A DNA stretch of 64,000 nucleotides from Variovorax sp. dw_308 (GTDB lineage Bacteria > Pseudomonadota > Gammaproteobacteria > Burkholderiales > Burkholderiaceae_C), in contig NZ_JAATOM010000002.1 in the NCBI RefSeq assembly GCF_019207085.1, forward strand, positions 558,001 through 622,000, written 5' to 3'. Position 1 is the first letter of the stretch, and each line of letters opens with the position of its first letter. The notes below the pieces were generated by a model that was given only the letters and a program-made list of their open reading frames with translations, was not told the DNA's origin and ran no database searches. The position numbers and the translations under genes were made by a program. Shown here piece by piece: positions 26,884 to 36,764 of the stretch.

Positions 26884-28152
26884 ATGAACAGGATCCTTGT
26901 CGCGATCGCCGCATTGGCGGCCGTCGGCACGGCGTCGGCGCAATCGAGCGTGAGCTTGTTCGGCGTCGTCGACATCGGCGTCAGCTACTACCAGACGACC
27001 AGCAACTACCAGAACAACGGCGTCATTCCCGCCACGCCCAAGCCGGACCTCAAGCAGAGCCAGACGGTCTTGTCCAACGGCGGCAATGCAGGCGGACGGC
27101 TGGGCTTCAGGGGCCAGGAAGACCTCGGCGGCGGCTTGGCCGCGGGCTTCTGGCTGGAGTCCTCGATGTGGGGCGACGTCGCAACGGTTGGCCGTGGCGC
27201 CCTCTACTTCGACCGGCGCTCGACAGTGAGCCTGCTCGGACCTTTCGGCGAAGTGCGGCTCGGCCGCGACTACAGCCCCACCTTCTGGAACGACGGGGTC
27301 TTCGATCCCTTCGGCAACGCCGGCTCCGGCAGCAGCCTGATCGTGCAGACGATGGGCAGCGCCTTCCCGACGCTGCAGCTGAACCGCGGGTTCTACGCCC
27401 GCAAGTCCAATTCCGTGGGCTACTTCCTGCCACCCAGCCTGGGCGGCTTCTACGGCCAGGTGATGTATGCGTTCAACGAGGTCGTCAACTCGGACGCGCT
27501 GAACGATCCGACCACCGCGAACAACGCGCGCACAGGCCGCTACGCAGGCGGTCGCGCCGGCTACGCCAATGGCCCGCTCGACGTGGCTGTGGCCTACGGC
27601 GGCAGCACGGTCGCCGACAACTTCCACTTCGGCTCGACGACGAACGTGACCACCTTCAACATCGGTGCCTCGTACGACTTCGACGTGGTGAAGTTTTTCG
27701 GCGAGTACTCGAAGGTCGACGTCAAGAGCGACTTCGTGAACATTGCCGCCTTCCCGCTCACACCCGCGCTGAGCCCGCCGCAAGACCTCAGCACCAACAA
27801 CTACCTGGTCGGCCTGACGATCCCGGTCGGTGTGGGCCTGATCAAGGCTTCGTATTCACAGGTGAAGGGGGAGTTTTCCGCATTCACGCGCGCCGGCGCG
27901 GTGCCGGTGACCACGCCGCCTCCGAAGGCGCAGAAGTACGCCATCGGCTACGTGCACAACCTGTCGAAGCGCACGGCGCTGTACGCCACCTTTGCGGTGA
28001 CGGACAACGAGAACGGCGCGGCCATCTCGCCGGTCAGCGTGACCTCGGCCGACGTCGGTCCGGGCTACACGAACACGGCCAACTCCTCGGCGCCCGGCTA
28101 TCGGGCGGGGCGCGGCTACGGTTACGACTTCGGGATCCGGCACGCTTTCTGA
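26884..28152 (+). CDS. outer-membrane porin, Burkholderiales type
   Basis: A 422-residue general porin. The N-terminal signal peptide (MNRILVAIAALAAVGTASAQ) is followed by SSVSLFGVVDIGVSYY, the classic first strand of this porin family. RLGFRGQEDLGGGLAAGFWLE, RRSTVSLLGPFGEVRLGRDY and alternating beta strands follow, and the chain ends in YDFGIRHAF with the C-terminal Phe needed for outer-membrane insertion. ATG at 26884 is chosen for the signal peptide and the CAGGAAA upstream; the frame runs open further back. It probably admits the substrate of the surrounding catabolic genes. Confidence 0.93.
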   Translation: MNRILVAIAALAAVGTASAQSSVSLFGVVDIGVSYYQTTSNYQNNGVIPATPKPDLKQSQTVLSNGGNAGGRLGFRGQEDLGGGLAAGFWLESSMWGDVATVGRGALYFDRRSTVSLLGPFGEVRLGRDYSPTFWNDGVFDPFGNAGSGSSLIVQTMGSAFPTLQLNRGFYARKSNSVGYFLPPSLGGFYGQVMYAFNEVVNSDALNDPTTANNARTGRYAGGRAGYANGPLDVAVAYGGSTVADNFHFGSTTNVTTFNIGASYDFDVVKFFGEYSKVDVKSDFVNIAAFPLTPALSPPQDLSTNNYLVGLTIPVGVGLIKASYSQVKGEFSAFTRAGAVPVTTPPPKAQKYAIGYVHNLSKRTALYATFAVTDNENGAAISPVSVTSADVGPGYTNTANSSAPGYRAGRGYGYDFGIRHAF

Positions 28153-28159
28153 GCCCCCA

Positions 28160-28180
28160 GGGCCGGGCCTTGCCCGGCCC
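28160..28180 (+). terminator. hairpin after the porin gene
   Basis: GGGCCGGGC and GCCCGGCCC form a perfect 9-bp stem with a CTT loop, starting 8 bases after the porin stop. No run of T follows, so it is either a weak terminator or an mRNA 3-prime protecting hairpin. Confidence 0.5.
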
Positions 28181-28249
28181 GTCCCCCGCGCAGGGGATCA
28201 AGTCGAGATGGCAAGGCCACATCGACGTGAAAGCGTGATGTGCGGGGCG

Positions 28250-28266
28250 CCACTCTCACGGAGTGG
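28250..28266. promoter_or_regulatory. 17-bp palindromic operator, site C
   Basis: CCACTCTCACGGAGTGG: right arm exact, left arm with one change (CCACTCT). It lies between the porin and the esterase gene. Twenty-three bases after it is ATCCTCGAATGCGA, the same element found 23 bases after site E. Confidence 0.78.
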
Positions 28267-28289
28267 TGCATGCCGCACCTGCCTTTGAG

Positions 28290-28303
28290 ATCCTCGAATG
28301 CGA
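28290..28303 (+). promoter_or_regulatory. conserved promoter-core element after site C
   Basis: ATCCTCGAATGCGA begins exactly 23 bases after palindrome C. The identical 14 bases begin 23 bases after palindrome E at 50221. A fixed distance from an activator site suggests a -10 region and start point. It also argues that the esterase starts at 28397, not at the earlier in-frame codon at 28298, which lies inside this element. Confidence 0.55.
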
Positions 28304-28396
28304 GTGATCCCCCTCCCCGAGCCCCCCACCTGCGAACACACGAATCCATCGCTGCGGGCGAGCACGACAACCATCAAAGAAGAAGACGGAAACGCC

Positions 28397-29770
<1,374 letters not shown>

Positions 29771-29793
29771 GAACAACGATGGAGACGACAAAC

Positions 29794-30294
29794 ATGACAC
29801 GACCCAAGATACCCGACCCACTGGCCCTGGGTCGGCAGGCGCTCGACCAGTTCGAGACCGGCGTCAACGCCTACGCCAGCCGCAAGATGGCGGACGCCGA
29901 CTTCGTGCGCACGCTCGGCAGCCTGGCGCAGTGGCCGCTGGGCCTGAAGCACCTGACCGGGCAGGCTCAGGCCAGCGTGCTCAAGCGCCTGGACCTGCCC
30001 AGCCGCAGCGAACTGGCCGCGCTGGCGGCCGCCGTGCAGCGCGTCGAGGACAAGCTCGACCAGTTGCTTCCAACGCCTGCGCAGCAGGCCATGCAGTTCG
30101 CACCCAGGCGCACGCGTCGGCCGCCGCCACCGCTGCCGCTGCCGCTGCCGGCCGCCGCCGCGCCGGCAGAGCCTGCGCCCGCTGCCAGACATGTGTCCAC
30201 CGCCAAGCCTGCGCCTGCCGCCAGGCCTGCGCCCGCCACCAGGCGTGCCCCTGCCGCCAAGCGGGTGTCGGACGCGAAAGGAGCCCGCCGATGA
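29794..30294 (+). CDS. phasin/PhaE-like small protein with Ala-Pro-Lys tail
   Basis: A 166-residue protein. The first ~100 residues are helical and hold VLKRLDLPSRSELAAL followed by a heptad-like QRVEDKLDQLL, a pattern shared with phasins and the PhaE/PhaR subunits of class III/IV PHA synthases. The rest is a low-complexity tail rich in Pro, Ala, Lys and Arg (PAARPAPATRRAPAAKR), like the DNA-binding tails of PhaF-type phasins. ATG at 29794 is preferred because GGAG lies 10 bases upstream; an in-frame ATG at 29779 is the alternative. Its stop overlaps the PhaC-like start (ATGA at 30291-30294), pointing to a subunit of that enzyme. Confidence 0.72.
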   Translation: MTRPKIPDPLALGRQALDQFETGVNAYASRKMADADFVRTLGSLAQWPLGLKHLTGQAQASVLKRLDLPSRSELAALAAAVQRVEDKLDQLLPTPAQQAMQFAPRRTRRPPPPLPLPLPAAAAPAEPAPAARHVSTAKPAPAARPAPATRRAPAAKRVSDAKGARR

Positions 30295-31439
30295 TCTCGA
30301 GATCGGCTACAGCAAAGGCGCCGCCCCCGACACCGCGGGCAGCGTCGAAGAAGGCCGCGCCGATGCCGCCGGCCGCCGCCGAACCGACGCCGGCCGCGCG
30401 GCTGCGCGAGGAAGTCGAGCGAATGATCCAGCGCGGGTTCAAGGGCCTGGAGTACTTCGGCTCGCCGGCGCCGCAGGTGGGCGTGACGCCGCGCCGCCTG
30501 CTGCACCGGCGCGGCACGCTGGGCCTGTACCACTACGAGCCCCTCAACGACGAGCTCTACCGCGTGCCGCTGCTGCTGGTGATGGCCACCACGAACAAGG
30601 CCAACTTCTTCGACCTGACCCCGGGCCAGAGCATGGTCGAGTACCTCATGCGGCATGGCTACGACGTCTACGTGATGGACTGGAACGCCCCCACGCGTGC
30701 AGAAAGCGGGTTGCGCATCGAGGACTACGTGCTCGACTTCATACCCGACAGCATCCGCCGCGTGCAGCAGCACTGCGGCGAGCCCGATGTCTCGCTGATC
30801 GGCTACTGCATGGGCGGCGTGCTGGCCACCATCTACGCCGCACTGCACCCGGGTGGGCCCCTGAAGAACCTGGTCACGTTCACAACGCCGATCGACTGGA
30901 CCCAGACGACGCTGGCCGCGTCCATCGCCGGCTCGCAGGACCGGGACGTCGACCGCCTGATCGAGGCTGTGGACCTGGTGCCGCCCGAGTCCATCATCTC
31001 CGCCATCAACCTGCAGCGCCCCGCCAGCCGGGCCGTCGCGCAGGTACGGCTGTGGGACAACATGTGGAACGACAAGTACGTCAAGGCGTACCGCATGATG
31101 CAACGCTGCGAAGCCGAGACGCTGCCGATGGCCGGCACCTACTCGCGGCAGATCCTGAAAGAGCTGATCCGCAAGAACGGCCTTGTCAACGACACGCTGC
31201 GCATCGGCGGCCGGCCGGTGCGGCTGGAGAACATCGAGGTGCCGCTGCTGCACATCATGGCCCAGTACGACCACATGGTCCCGCAGGCGTGCGGGCGCCC
31301 CCTGGTCGAACGCGCGGGCTCGCGCGACAAGTCCGAACTCATCCTGCCAGGCGGCCATGCCAGCCTGGTGGCAGGCCCCAATGCCGTCAAGCGCATGTGG
31401 CCCGCACTCGATCAATGGTTAGCCCCGAGGTCCGTATGA
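30291..31439 (+). CDS. PhaC-like (class III/IV) polyhydroxyalkanoate synthase family protein
   Basis: A 382-residue alpha/beta-hydrolase-fold PHA synthase relative. The lipase-box-like GYCMGGVLATIY with the catalytic Cys is near residue 170, the Asp in AQYDHMVP near 325 and the His in LPGGHASLV near 355. Length and the WNDKYVKAYRM region fit the short class III/IV enzymes, which need a second subunit. The N-terminal ~40 residues are Ala/Pro/Lys-rich. It overlaps the phasin-like gene and the GNAT gene by 4 bases each, a tightly coupled trio. No PhaA/PhaB genes are adjacent, so it could polymerise or transfer acyl-CoAs made by the beta-oxidation genes, or act as an acyl-transferase or thioesterase. 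Confidence 0.85.
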   Translation: MISRSATAKAPPPTPRAASKKAAPMPPAAAEPTPAARLREEVERMIQRGFKGLEYFGSPAPQVGVTPRRLLHRRGTLGLYHYEPLNDELYRVPLLLVMATTNKANFFDLTPGQSMVEYLMRHGYDVYVMDWNAPTRAESGLRIEDYVLDFIPDSIRRVQQHCGEPDVSLIGYCMGGVLATIYAALHPGGPLKNLVTFTTPIDWTQTTLAASIAGSQDRDVDRLIEAVDLVPPESIISAINLQRPASRAVAQVRLWDNMWNDKYVKAYRMMQRCEAETLPMAGTYSRQILKELIRKNGLVNDTLRIGGRPVRLENIEVPLLHIMAQYDHMVPQACGRPLVERAGSRDKSELILPGGHASLVAGPNAVKRMWPALDQWLAPRSV

Positions 31440-32038
31440 AGAAAAAACCGCTTTCGCGCGACTACCCGCGCCAATTCAAGCTGGGCAAGTCCGGCATCAC
31501 CGTGCGTTGGATGACGCCGGACGACGCGGCCGCCGTCGGCGCCTTCGTCCAGTCGTTGCCCGCGCACGACCTGCTGTTCGTGAGCCAGGACATCAGCCAT
31601 CCCAAGGTGCTGGCCGCCTGGATGAGCGCCCTGGCGGATGACCGCATGCGCAGCCTGGTGGCCTTCGAGGGCGACCAACTGGTCGGATGCACGGCGATCG
31701 TCATCGATCCGCTGTCGTGGTCCTCGCACGTGGGCGAACTGCGCGTGCTGGTGGATACGTCATGGCGCGGCCGTGGCCTGGGCCGCGTGCTGGTGCAGGA
31801 AAGCTTTGCACTGGCGCTGGGCTTCGGGCTCGACAAGCTCATCGTGCGGATGACGGTGGACCAGGGCGCCGCCATTGCGCTGTTCGAGGAACTTGGCTTC
31901 CGCGCGGAAGCGGTCCTGCGCGATCACGTCAAGGATCGCGAAGGCCGTTCGCACGACCTGGCGCTGCTCGGCCACGACATCGACGAGGTGCAGGCGCGCA
32001 TGCAGGTGATGGGCCTGGACCGGGCATTGAGCGCGTGA
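31436..32038 (+). CDS. GNAT-family acetyltransferase
   Basis: A 200-residue GCN5-related N-acetyltransferase. The acetyl-CoA-binding motif A is visible as LRVLVDTSWRGRGLGRVLVQ near residues 102-121 (RGRGLG being the pyrophosphate loop), followed by a motif-B-like AIALFEELGFRAEAVLRDHV. ATG at 31436 overlaps the PhaC-like stop (ATGA). The acceptor is unknown; coupling to the PhaC-like gene suggests regulation of that enzyme or acyl transfer on a related intermediate, which is inference. Confidence 0.85.
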   Translation: MKKKPLSRDYPRQFKLGKSGITVRWMTPDDAAAVGAFVQSLPAHDLLFVSQDISHPKVLAAWMSALADDRMRSLVAFEGDQLVGCTAIVIDPLSWSSHVGELRVLVDTSWRGRGLGRVLVQESFALALGFGLDKLIVRMTVDQGAAIALFEELGFRAEAVLRDHVKDREGRSHDLALLGHDIDEVQARMQVMGLDRALSA

Positions 32039-32107
32039 ATCCACTCGCATGACTCTTTCATTCACTACAACTCGCCGGTCTTGACCGGCACACACGGAGA
32101 CTGACCT

Positions 32108-33892
32108 ATGACAAGCAACAGAGAACTTTCAATTCACGGTGTCACCCCGACAGCGAAGACCTTGGGCACGCAGCAATGCGGCCGGGCTTCGCGGTGGCAT
32201 GGATCACGGCTTGCGATCGCAGGCATTGCGTTGATGCTGGCCGGCGCCGCGTCGGCGGCTTCGTCCACGATGCCGCAATACAACCCCTACCTCGCACAGT
32301 CCTACAACAACCAGGGCCACTGGAACGACGCGGCCACCGACAGCACCGACATCGCCGTGCCGCGCGGCGCGTTCGAAGTCACGCCGGGTTCCTTCGATGT
32401 GGTCCCCAATGAATCGGCCAGCCTGCCGCATTACAGCGACAAGGTCGGCGGCAAGGAAATCTACTGGTGGTGGTCTGGTTTTTCGCTGCGCAAGCTGCGT
32501 ATCGACAACGGCAAGTTCGTCGAGATCGACCGGATGAAGATCCCGCTCTCGCTGCCGGACTACAAGGAAGCCACGCCCGAGCAGCGCATGGCGCAGGCCG
32601 CCGAGGTGCAGAAATTCCTGCAGGCGAAGGATGAACAGGGGCTGCTCGACTACATGAAGTCGCAACCCAACCGCATGCTCACCGCGGTCGAAGACCAGGT
32701 TCGGACCGGCGCCATCTATTCGCTGCTGACGCGCGAAGATACTTTCGTCGGTGCCAGCGGCCGCCGGCTGTTCACGATCGCCCAGTCCGATCCGAAGGAT
32801 CCGGAATCGCGCCTGCTGCCGCCCAGGGAAAAGGTCCTGCCGGAGGAGCTGTTCGACAACGAGAAGGCCAAGCGCGGCACGCGTTATCCGGTCGATGCCA
32901 TGTTCGGCATCGGCATGACCTACAACGGCTACCTGCTGGCCAATACCGTCGGCGGCAAGATCATTACCCTCGACCGCAAGACCCTGGACGTGGTCGACGT
33001 GTACGCGGTCAAGGGAAGCGACGAGCTGTTCCTGAACGGCTTCGCCACCGGCCGGGAGATGGGCGGCGGCGCGGTGTATGTGGCCTCCAACACGACGATG
33101 TATCGCCTGGTGGTCGACGCGAAGGGCAAGATCCACGCCGACGAAAAGAGCGGCGCATGGCAGGAGCCCTATGAGCGCGGCGCCAAGTTCACGAGCATCA
33201 AGATCGCCGACGGCACGGGCTCGACCCCCACGCTGATGGGTTTTGGACCGAAGGACGACAAGCTGGTCGTGTTCACCGATGGCGCCAACAAGATGCGCCT
33301 GGTGGCGATGTGGCGCGACAAGATTCCTGCCGGCTGGAAGCAGAAGCCCGGCACGCTGTCGAGGCGCATCGCCGATCAGCGCGAAGTCGACCTGGGACCG
33401 GAGATTGACACAGTGCAATCCGAGCAATCGGTGGCGGTGTATGGCGACTATGCCTTCGTGATCAACAACATCCCGACCAGGCAAGCGCCGCAATTGAGCA
33501 ACCAGTCCTATTTCGCGTCCATGATCAACGGCGCAACCCGTCCCAGCCCGCGCGGCGCCGCGATGATGAAGTGGGACCCGAGCACACATGCATGGAAGAC
33601 CCAGTGGACCCGCACCGACCTGGGCTCGATTTCGATCGTGCCGATGATCAGCGGCGGCAGCCGGATGGCGATCATCGACGGCTATTTCGCGGACCGCATG
33701 AATGACCGTCATCTCATCGGCATGGACCTCGACACCGGCAAGACCGTGCTGCGGATCCGCACCGGCACCGATCCGCGCTTCAACGGCATGTTTGCGCCGA
33801 TCAAGTGCGACCCGGACGGCAACATCCTGTTCGGCATGGCGTTCGGACTGATGCGCATGGATACGTCGAAGATGAAGCGGCTTGAGGACTGA
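32108..33892 (+). CDS. large secreted protein of unknown function
   Basis: A 594-residue protein that I do not recognise as a named family. Residues ~33-50 form a hydrophobic export signal ending ASA|AS, after an extended polar start. The mature part has many short beta-like repeats, for example NGYLLANTVGGKIITLDRKT, GGAVYVASNTTMYRLVVD and GDYAFVINNIPTRQ, which suggests a beta-propeller. There is a Trp-rich EIYWWWSGFSLRKLRIDNG segment near residue 115. It lies 69 bases after the GNAT gene and probably belongs to the same unit. A periplasmic or surface role in substrate handling is possible; a PQQ-type quinoprotein is an alternative reading but I see no diagnostic motif. Confidence 0.7.
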   Translation: MTSNRELSIHGVTPTAKTLGTQQCGRASRWHGSRLAIAGIALMLAGAASAASSTMPQYNPYLAQSYNNQGHWNDAATDSTDIAVPRGAFEVTPGSFDVVPNESASLPHYSDKVGGKEIYWWWSGFSLRKLRIDNGKFVEIDRMKIPLSLPDYKEATPEQRMAQAAEVQKFLQAKDEQGLLDYMKSQPNRMLTAVEDQVRTGAIYSLLTREDTFVGASGRRLFTIAQSDPKDPESRLLPPREKVLPEELFDNEKAKRGTRYPVDAMFGIGMTYNGYLLANTVGGKIITLDRKTLDVVDVYAVKGSDELFLNGFATGREMGGGAVYVASNTTMYRLVVDAKGKIHADEKSGAWQEPYERGAKFTSIKIADGTGSTPTLMGFGPKDDKLVVFTDGANKMRLVAMWRDKIPAGWKQKPGTLSRRIADQREVDLGPEIDTVQSEQSVAVYGDYAFVINNIPTRQAPQLSNQSYFASMINGATRPSPRGAAMMKWDPSTHAWKTQWTRTDLGSISIVPMISGGSRMAIIDGYFADRMNDRHLIGMDLDTGKTVLRIRTGTDPRFNGMFAPIKCDPDGNILFGMAFGLMRMDTSKMKRLED

Positions 33893-33909
33893 GTCGGCGC
33901 AACATGTAT

Positions 33910-33928
33910 GGCGCCGCAGTTCGGCGCC
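33910..33928. terminator. GC hairpin between convergent genes
   Basis: GGCGCC repeats at 33910-33915 and 33923-33928 pair around a 7-base loop, followed by GCTTTG, 17 bases after the secreted-protein stop. It may end transcription of the esterase-led unit. No long T run, so this is weak. Confidence 0.35.
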
Positions 33929-34039
33929 GCTTTGAGGCTGAGGGCGGCGGCGTTGACGAAACGCGATTGCCCATGGTGCGTTAGACCGGCCGACCGAGGC
34001 CGGATCGAATCCGCGAACGAGCAATGCACCCCGCGCACG

Positions 34040-35926
34040 TCAAGATGGGAACTTCATCCGTTCGACAAGGGCAGTGAATCTGCGATCGTCCCGAAGCGAT
34101 TTCCAGCGCGGGTCCAGCCGCAACCAGACGAGCCAGTTGGAGCGTTCCTCGAAGGCCTTGTCGAGCCAAGCGAAAGCCTCATCTTTCTGGCCGAGTCCCG
34201 CATGCACGAGCGCCACCCCATAGGCGGTGACGAAGCGGTGCGTCGACAGGGCTTCCATCTCCAGCAGCACGGATCGCGCGTCATCCTTGCGTCCCGCCAC
34301 GCCGCAGGTGTAGCCGCGGGCGGCGACCAGGACGGGCCACCCAGGTGCCACACGTTCGGCGCTGGCGGTCTCCACGAGCGCCTCGTCATACCGGCCCGTC
34401 TCGACAAGGGCACGGCCCATCCACAGATGCGCCAGGAGGAAGTCGCTCTTCATGCCGAGAACCGACTGCAATTGCGCAATCGCCTGCGCCTCGCGGCCGT
34501 TGTAATAGTGGTGGAATCCGATGTCGGTGTTGATGGCGAGTGACAGCGGATCGAGGCGCTGCCCGGTGCCGATCTCCCGAAAGGCCGCGTCGGCATCGCC
34601 TGTCGCCAGCAGGTAGACCGCGTACCACTGGTGTGCAACCGGGTCGTTGGGGTTCAACGCAATGGCCCGCGCGAATTCCTCGCGAGCGCCCGCCCAGTCC
34701 CAGTCGAAGTAGAACTTGATATAGGCCAGCGAAGCGTGCGCCTGCCCCAGAGAAGGATCCAGTTCAAGTGCCTTCAGGGCATAGGGGCGCGCCACGGGAA
34801 AGGCGCCGACGGGTGCCACGTAGCTCAGGTAGCCGAGCGTGGTGTGCGCATCGGCAAGTGCGGCGTACGCGAGCGCAAAGTCCGCGTCGAGTTCGATTGC
34901 GCGGTGGAAGTGCTTGATGGCGCGTTGAAGGCCCTCTTCGCTGCGTTCATTCCACAGGAAGCGGCCCTGTAGATAAGCCCGGTACGCCGCGTCATGGGCG
35001 GTGGGCCGGCGACCCAGGGCGTTGATCTGCGCTTCCGGAGGATTCACGCGCAGTTCTCGAAGCAGGTCTGCGGAGAGGCGGGCAGGCAGATGCGGCAGGT
35101 CGGTGGCCGGAATCTCGTAGGTCGACTTCCAGACGCTGCGCTGACGCGCGACATCGAACAACTCGAGCCGGAGGGTCAAATCCTTCCCCCGCTCCACAAG
35201 CGTTCCGCTGAGGATGGCGGCAGCATTCAGCTTGCGTCCGGCATCCTTTGCGTCGACGGGCCTGCCCTTGAAGCCCAGGGTGGAGGCGCGTGGCGTCACA
35301 CGAAGGCCGCGAATCAGCGTCAGTCTGTCAATAACGCTGTCGGAGATTCCATCGGCGAGGTATGCGATCGCGGGTACGTCGACGGCAAAGGGCAGGACCG
35401 CGACTGAATCGTATGGATCGGGCCGTGCAGCCAACTGCCAGGCGATGAAGGCGGCCACCAGCACCCCCAGCACGCCCGCAAGCAGCCAGGCGGCCGTTCG
35501 ACGCGCTGGCCCCGCTGCCACCGGCGTTGGCGCCGGAGTCACGGGTGGGCCTGAGCCTCCACCACCGCGCAATTGCGCGAGGTTCAAGGTCGCGATGTCT
35601 TCAAACTCGACGGGGCCGACGAAGCGGTAGCCCTGGCGCGCAACCGTTTCGATCCACCCGGCGCCATCGGGCGATCGCCCCAGCACCTTCCGGATCGCCG
35701 ACACGTTCACGCTGAGGTTGACTTCTTCGACGACCAGCCCCGGCCAGACCTGCTGCAGCAGTTGATCCTTGCTGACGAGGTGCCCCGGATGGCGCATCAG
35801 CGCGACGAGGATGTCGAAGGCCTTGCCGGTGATCTCGACCGCCTGGCCGCCTTGCATGAGCAGGCGTTCGCTGGGCACCAGCAGGATGTTGCCGCATCGA
35901 AAGATCGACTCTTCGTGACCCTTCAT
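34040..35926 (-). CDS. CadC-like membrane regulator with TPR repeats
   Basis: A 628-residue protein. Residues 1-105 are an OmpR/PhoB-type winged helix (ITGKAFDILVALMRHPGHLV, WPGLVVEEVNLSVNVSAIRK, IETVARQGYRFVG). A Gly/Pro-rich linker leads to one transmembrane helix at about 144-166 (AAWLLAGVLGVLVAAFIAWQ). The remaining periplasmic part begins with a FlgO-like SVAVLPFAVD...AYLADGISDSVIDRL segment and continues with TPR repeats such as AIELDADFALAYAALADAHT and ALELDPSLGQAHASLAYIKF. Proteins of this plan sense a periplasmic signal and bind DNA from the membrane. The divergent NTF2-like gene at 36057 is the nearest possible target. Confidence 0.88.
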   Translation of the reverse strand: MKGHEESIFRCGNILLVPSERLLMQGGQAVEITGKAFDILVALMRHPGHLVSKDQLLQQVWPGLVVEEVNLSVNVSAIRKVLGRSPDGAGWIETVARQGYRFVGPVEFEDIATLNLAQLRGGGGSGPPVTPAPTPVAAGPARRTAAWLLAGVLGVLVAAFIAWQLAARPDPYDSVAVLPFAVDVPAIAYLADGISDSVIDRLTLIRGLRVTPRASTLGFKGRPVDAKDAGRKLNAAAILSGTLVERGKDLTLRLELFDVARQRSVWKSTYEIPATDLPHLPARLSADLLRELRVNPPEAQINALGRRPTAHDAAYRAYLQGRFLWNERSEEGLQRAIKHFHRAIELDADFALAYAALADAHTTLGYLSYVAPVGAFPVARPYALKALELDPSLGQAHASLAYIKFYFDWDWAGAREEFARAIALNPNDPVAHQWYAVYLLATGDADAAFREIGTGQRLDPLSLAINTDIGFHHYYNGREAQAIAQLQSVLGMKSDFLLAHLWMGRALVETGRYDEALVETASAERVAPGWPVLVAARGYTCGVAGRKDDARSVLLEMEALSTHRFVTAYGVALVHAGLGQKDEAFAWLDKAFEERSNWLVWLRLDPRWKSLRDDRRFTALVERMKFPS

Positions 35927-36056
35927 GTCGCCTGACCCCGTGCCTCAGGGCTTTTGCAGGAGAAATCCAGCCCTTGTGCAGGGACTGGTGCGAGCGAAGC
36001 GCGAACCATCGTAGCACCGGCATGTGCCGGAGCGTGACGATCCAAAGGAGCTCATC

Positions 36057-36524
36057 ATGAACATCCGGCCAGGACCCCATTCGATTGCGTTGCTCATTGC
36101 TACGGCTATTTGCCAAGGCGGCGCGGCCCAGGCTGCCGCCGAAGACGAGGTGCGCGCGAGCTTCGAGCGATTCGTGCAAGTGCAGAACACGCACGATGCC
36201 AAGGCGCTGGAGGGGTTGCTCGCGGACTCCCCCGGATTCCTGTGGATCACACGCGGAACAGTCATTTGGGGGCGAGACGCGGCGTTGCAGCAGTTCGCGA
36301 AGCTTTATACGGGCACTTGGCGGCTGGACCCGGAATACGGCGGCTTTCGGGTCGTGCCGATCGGCGAAGACGTTGCCGAAGTCCATGTGCCGGTCCAGTT
36401 CACGACCGGTCCGGCCGGGCAGGCACCGCAGGTCACCCGGCTCTTCCTGAACCAGGTGCTCGTGAAATCGGGGGGCGCGTGGCGCGTGTTGTCCATCTTT
36501 CCGATCGCTGCGCCGGCGCCTTGA
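36057..36524 (+). CDS. exported NTF2/SnoaL-like protein
   Basis: A 155-residue protein with a signal peptide (hydrophobic residues ~8-25, cleavage near AQA|AAED) and a SnoaL/NTF2-like cone fold: EVRASFERFVQVQNTHDAKA, then GLLADSPGFLWITRGTVIWG and a C-terminal FLNQVLVKSGGAWRVLSIF strand set. ATG at 36057 has AAAGGAG at the right distance. It is divergent from the CadC-like gene with a 130-base gap. NTF2-like exported proteins bind small ligands or act as isomerases; nothing here fixes which. Confidence 0.8.
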   Translation: MNIRPGPHSIALLIATAICQGGAAQAAAEDEVRASFERFVQVQNTHDAKALEGLLADSPGFLWITRGTVIWGRDAALQQFAKLYTGTWRLDPEYGGFRVVPIGEDVAEVHVPVQFTTGPAGQAPQVTRLFLNQVLVKSGGAWRVLSIFPIAAPAP

Positions 36525-36764
36525 GATGCTCGCCGATAGAGGATGGAGGATGCTGCGCCTCGGCCGGCTGCGGTCTTTCAAGCGCTCGGGCCATCCCAGG
36601 ATCTACGACCGGTTCCAAGGTAGTACAGACATGGCCCGGGCTCCGTCCCTCTACCAACTGCGCCATTGCAGTAGTGCCCCCGATCGAACGGCGGCTCACC
36701 ACGGCGCCGAAGTGCTAGTCCGGAAAAGCGCCAGTTTTCGCAAGGGCTCGATGTGGGCGATGCC

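Noticed and set aside
28298..28396. Longer start for the esterase at 28298
   Set aside because: This start lies inside the conserved promoter-core element, which is expected to be at or before the transcription start, and the added residues have no conserved character.
29977..30300. Pro/Ala-coding repeats as a possible CRISPR or tandem array
   Set aside because: The repeats are irregular codon-level repeats of the phasin-like tail with no fixed unit or spacers. No CRISPR array was seen anywhere in the window.
32204..34024. A 606-codon minus-strand frame opposite the secreted protein
   Set aside because: No start context, no motifs and antisense-like composition; the plus-strand gene has a signal peptide and sensible strands.
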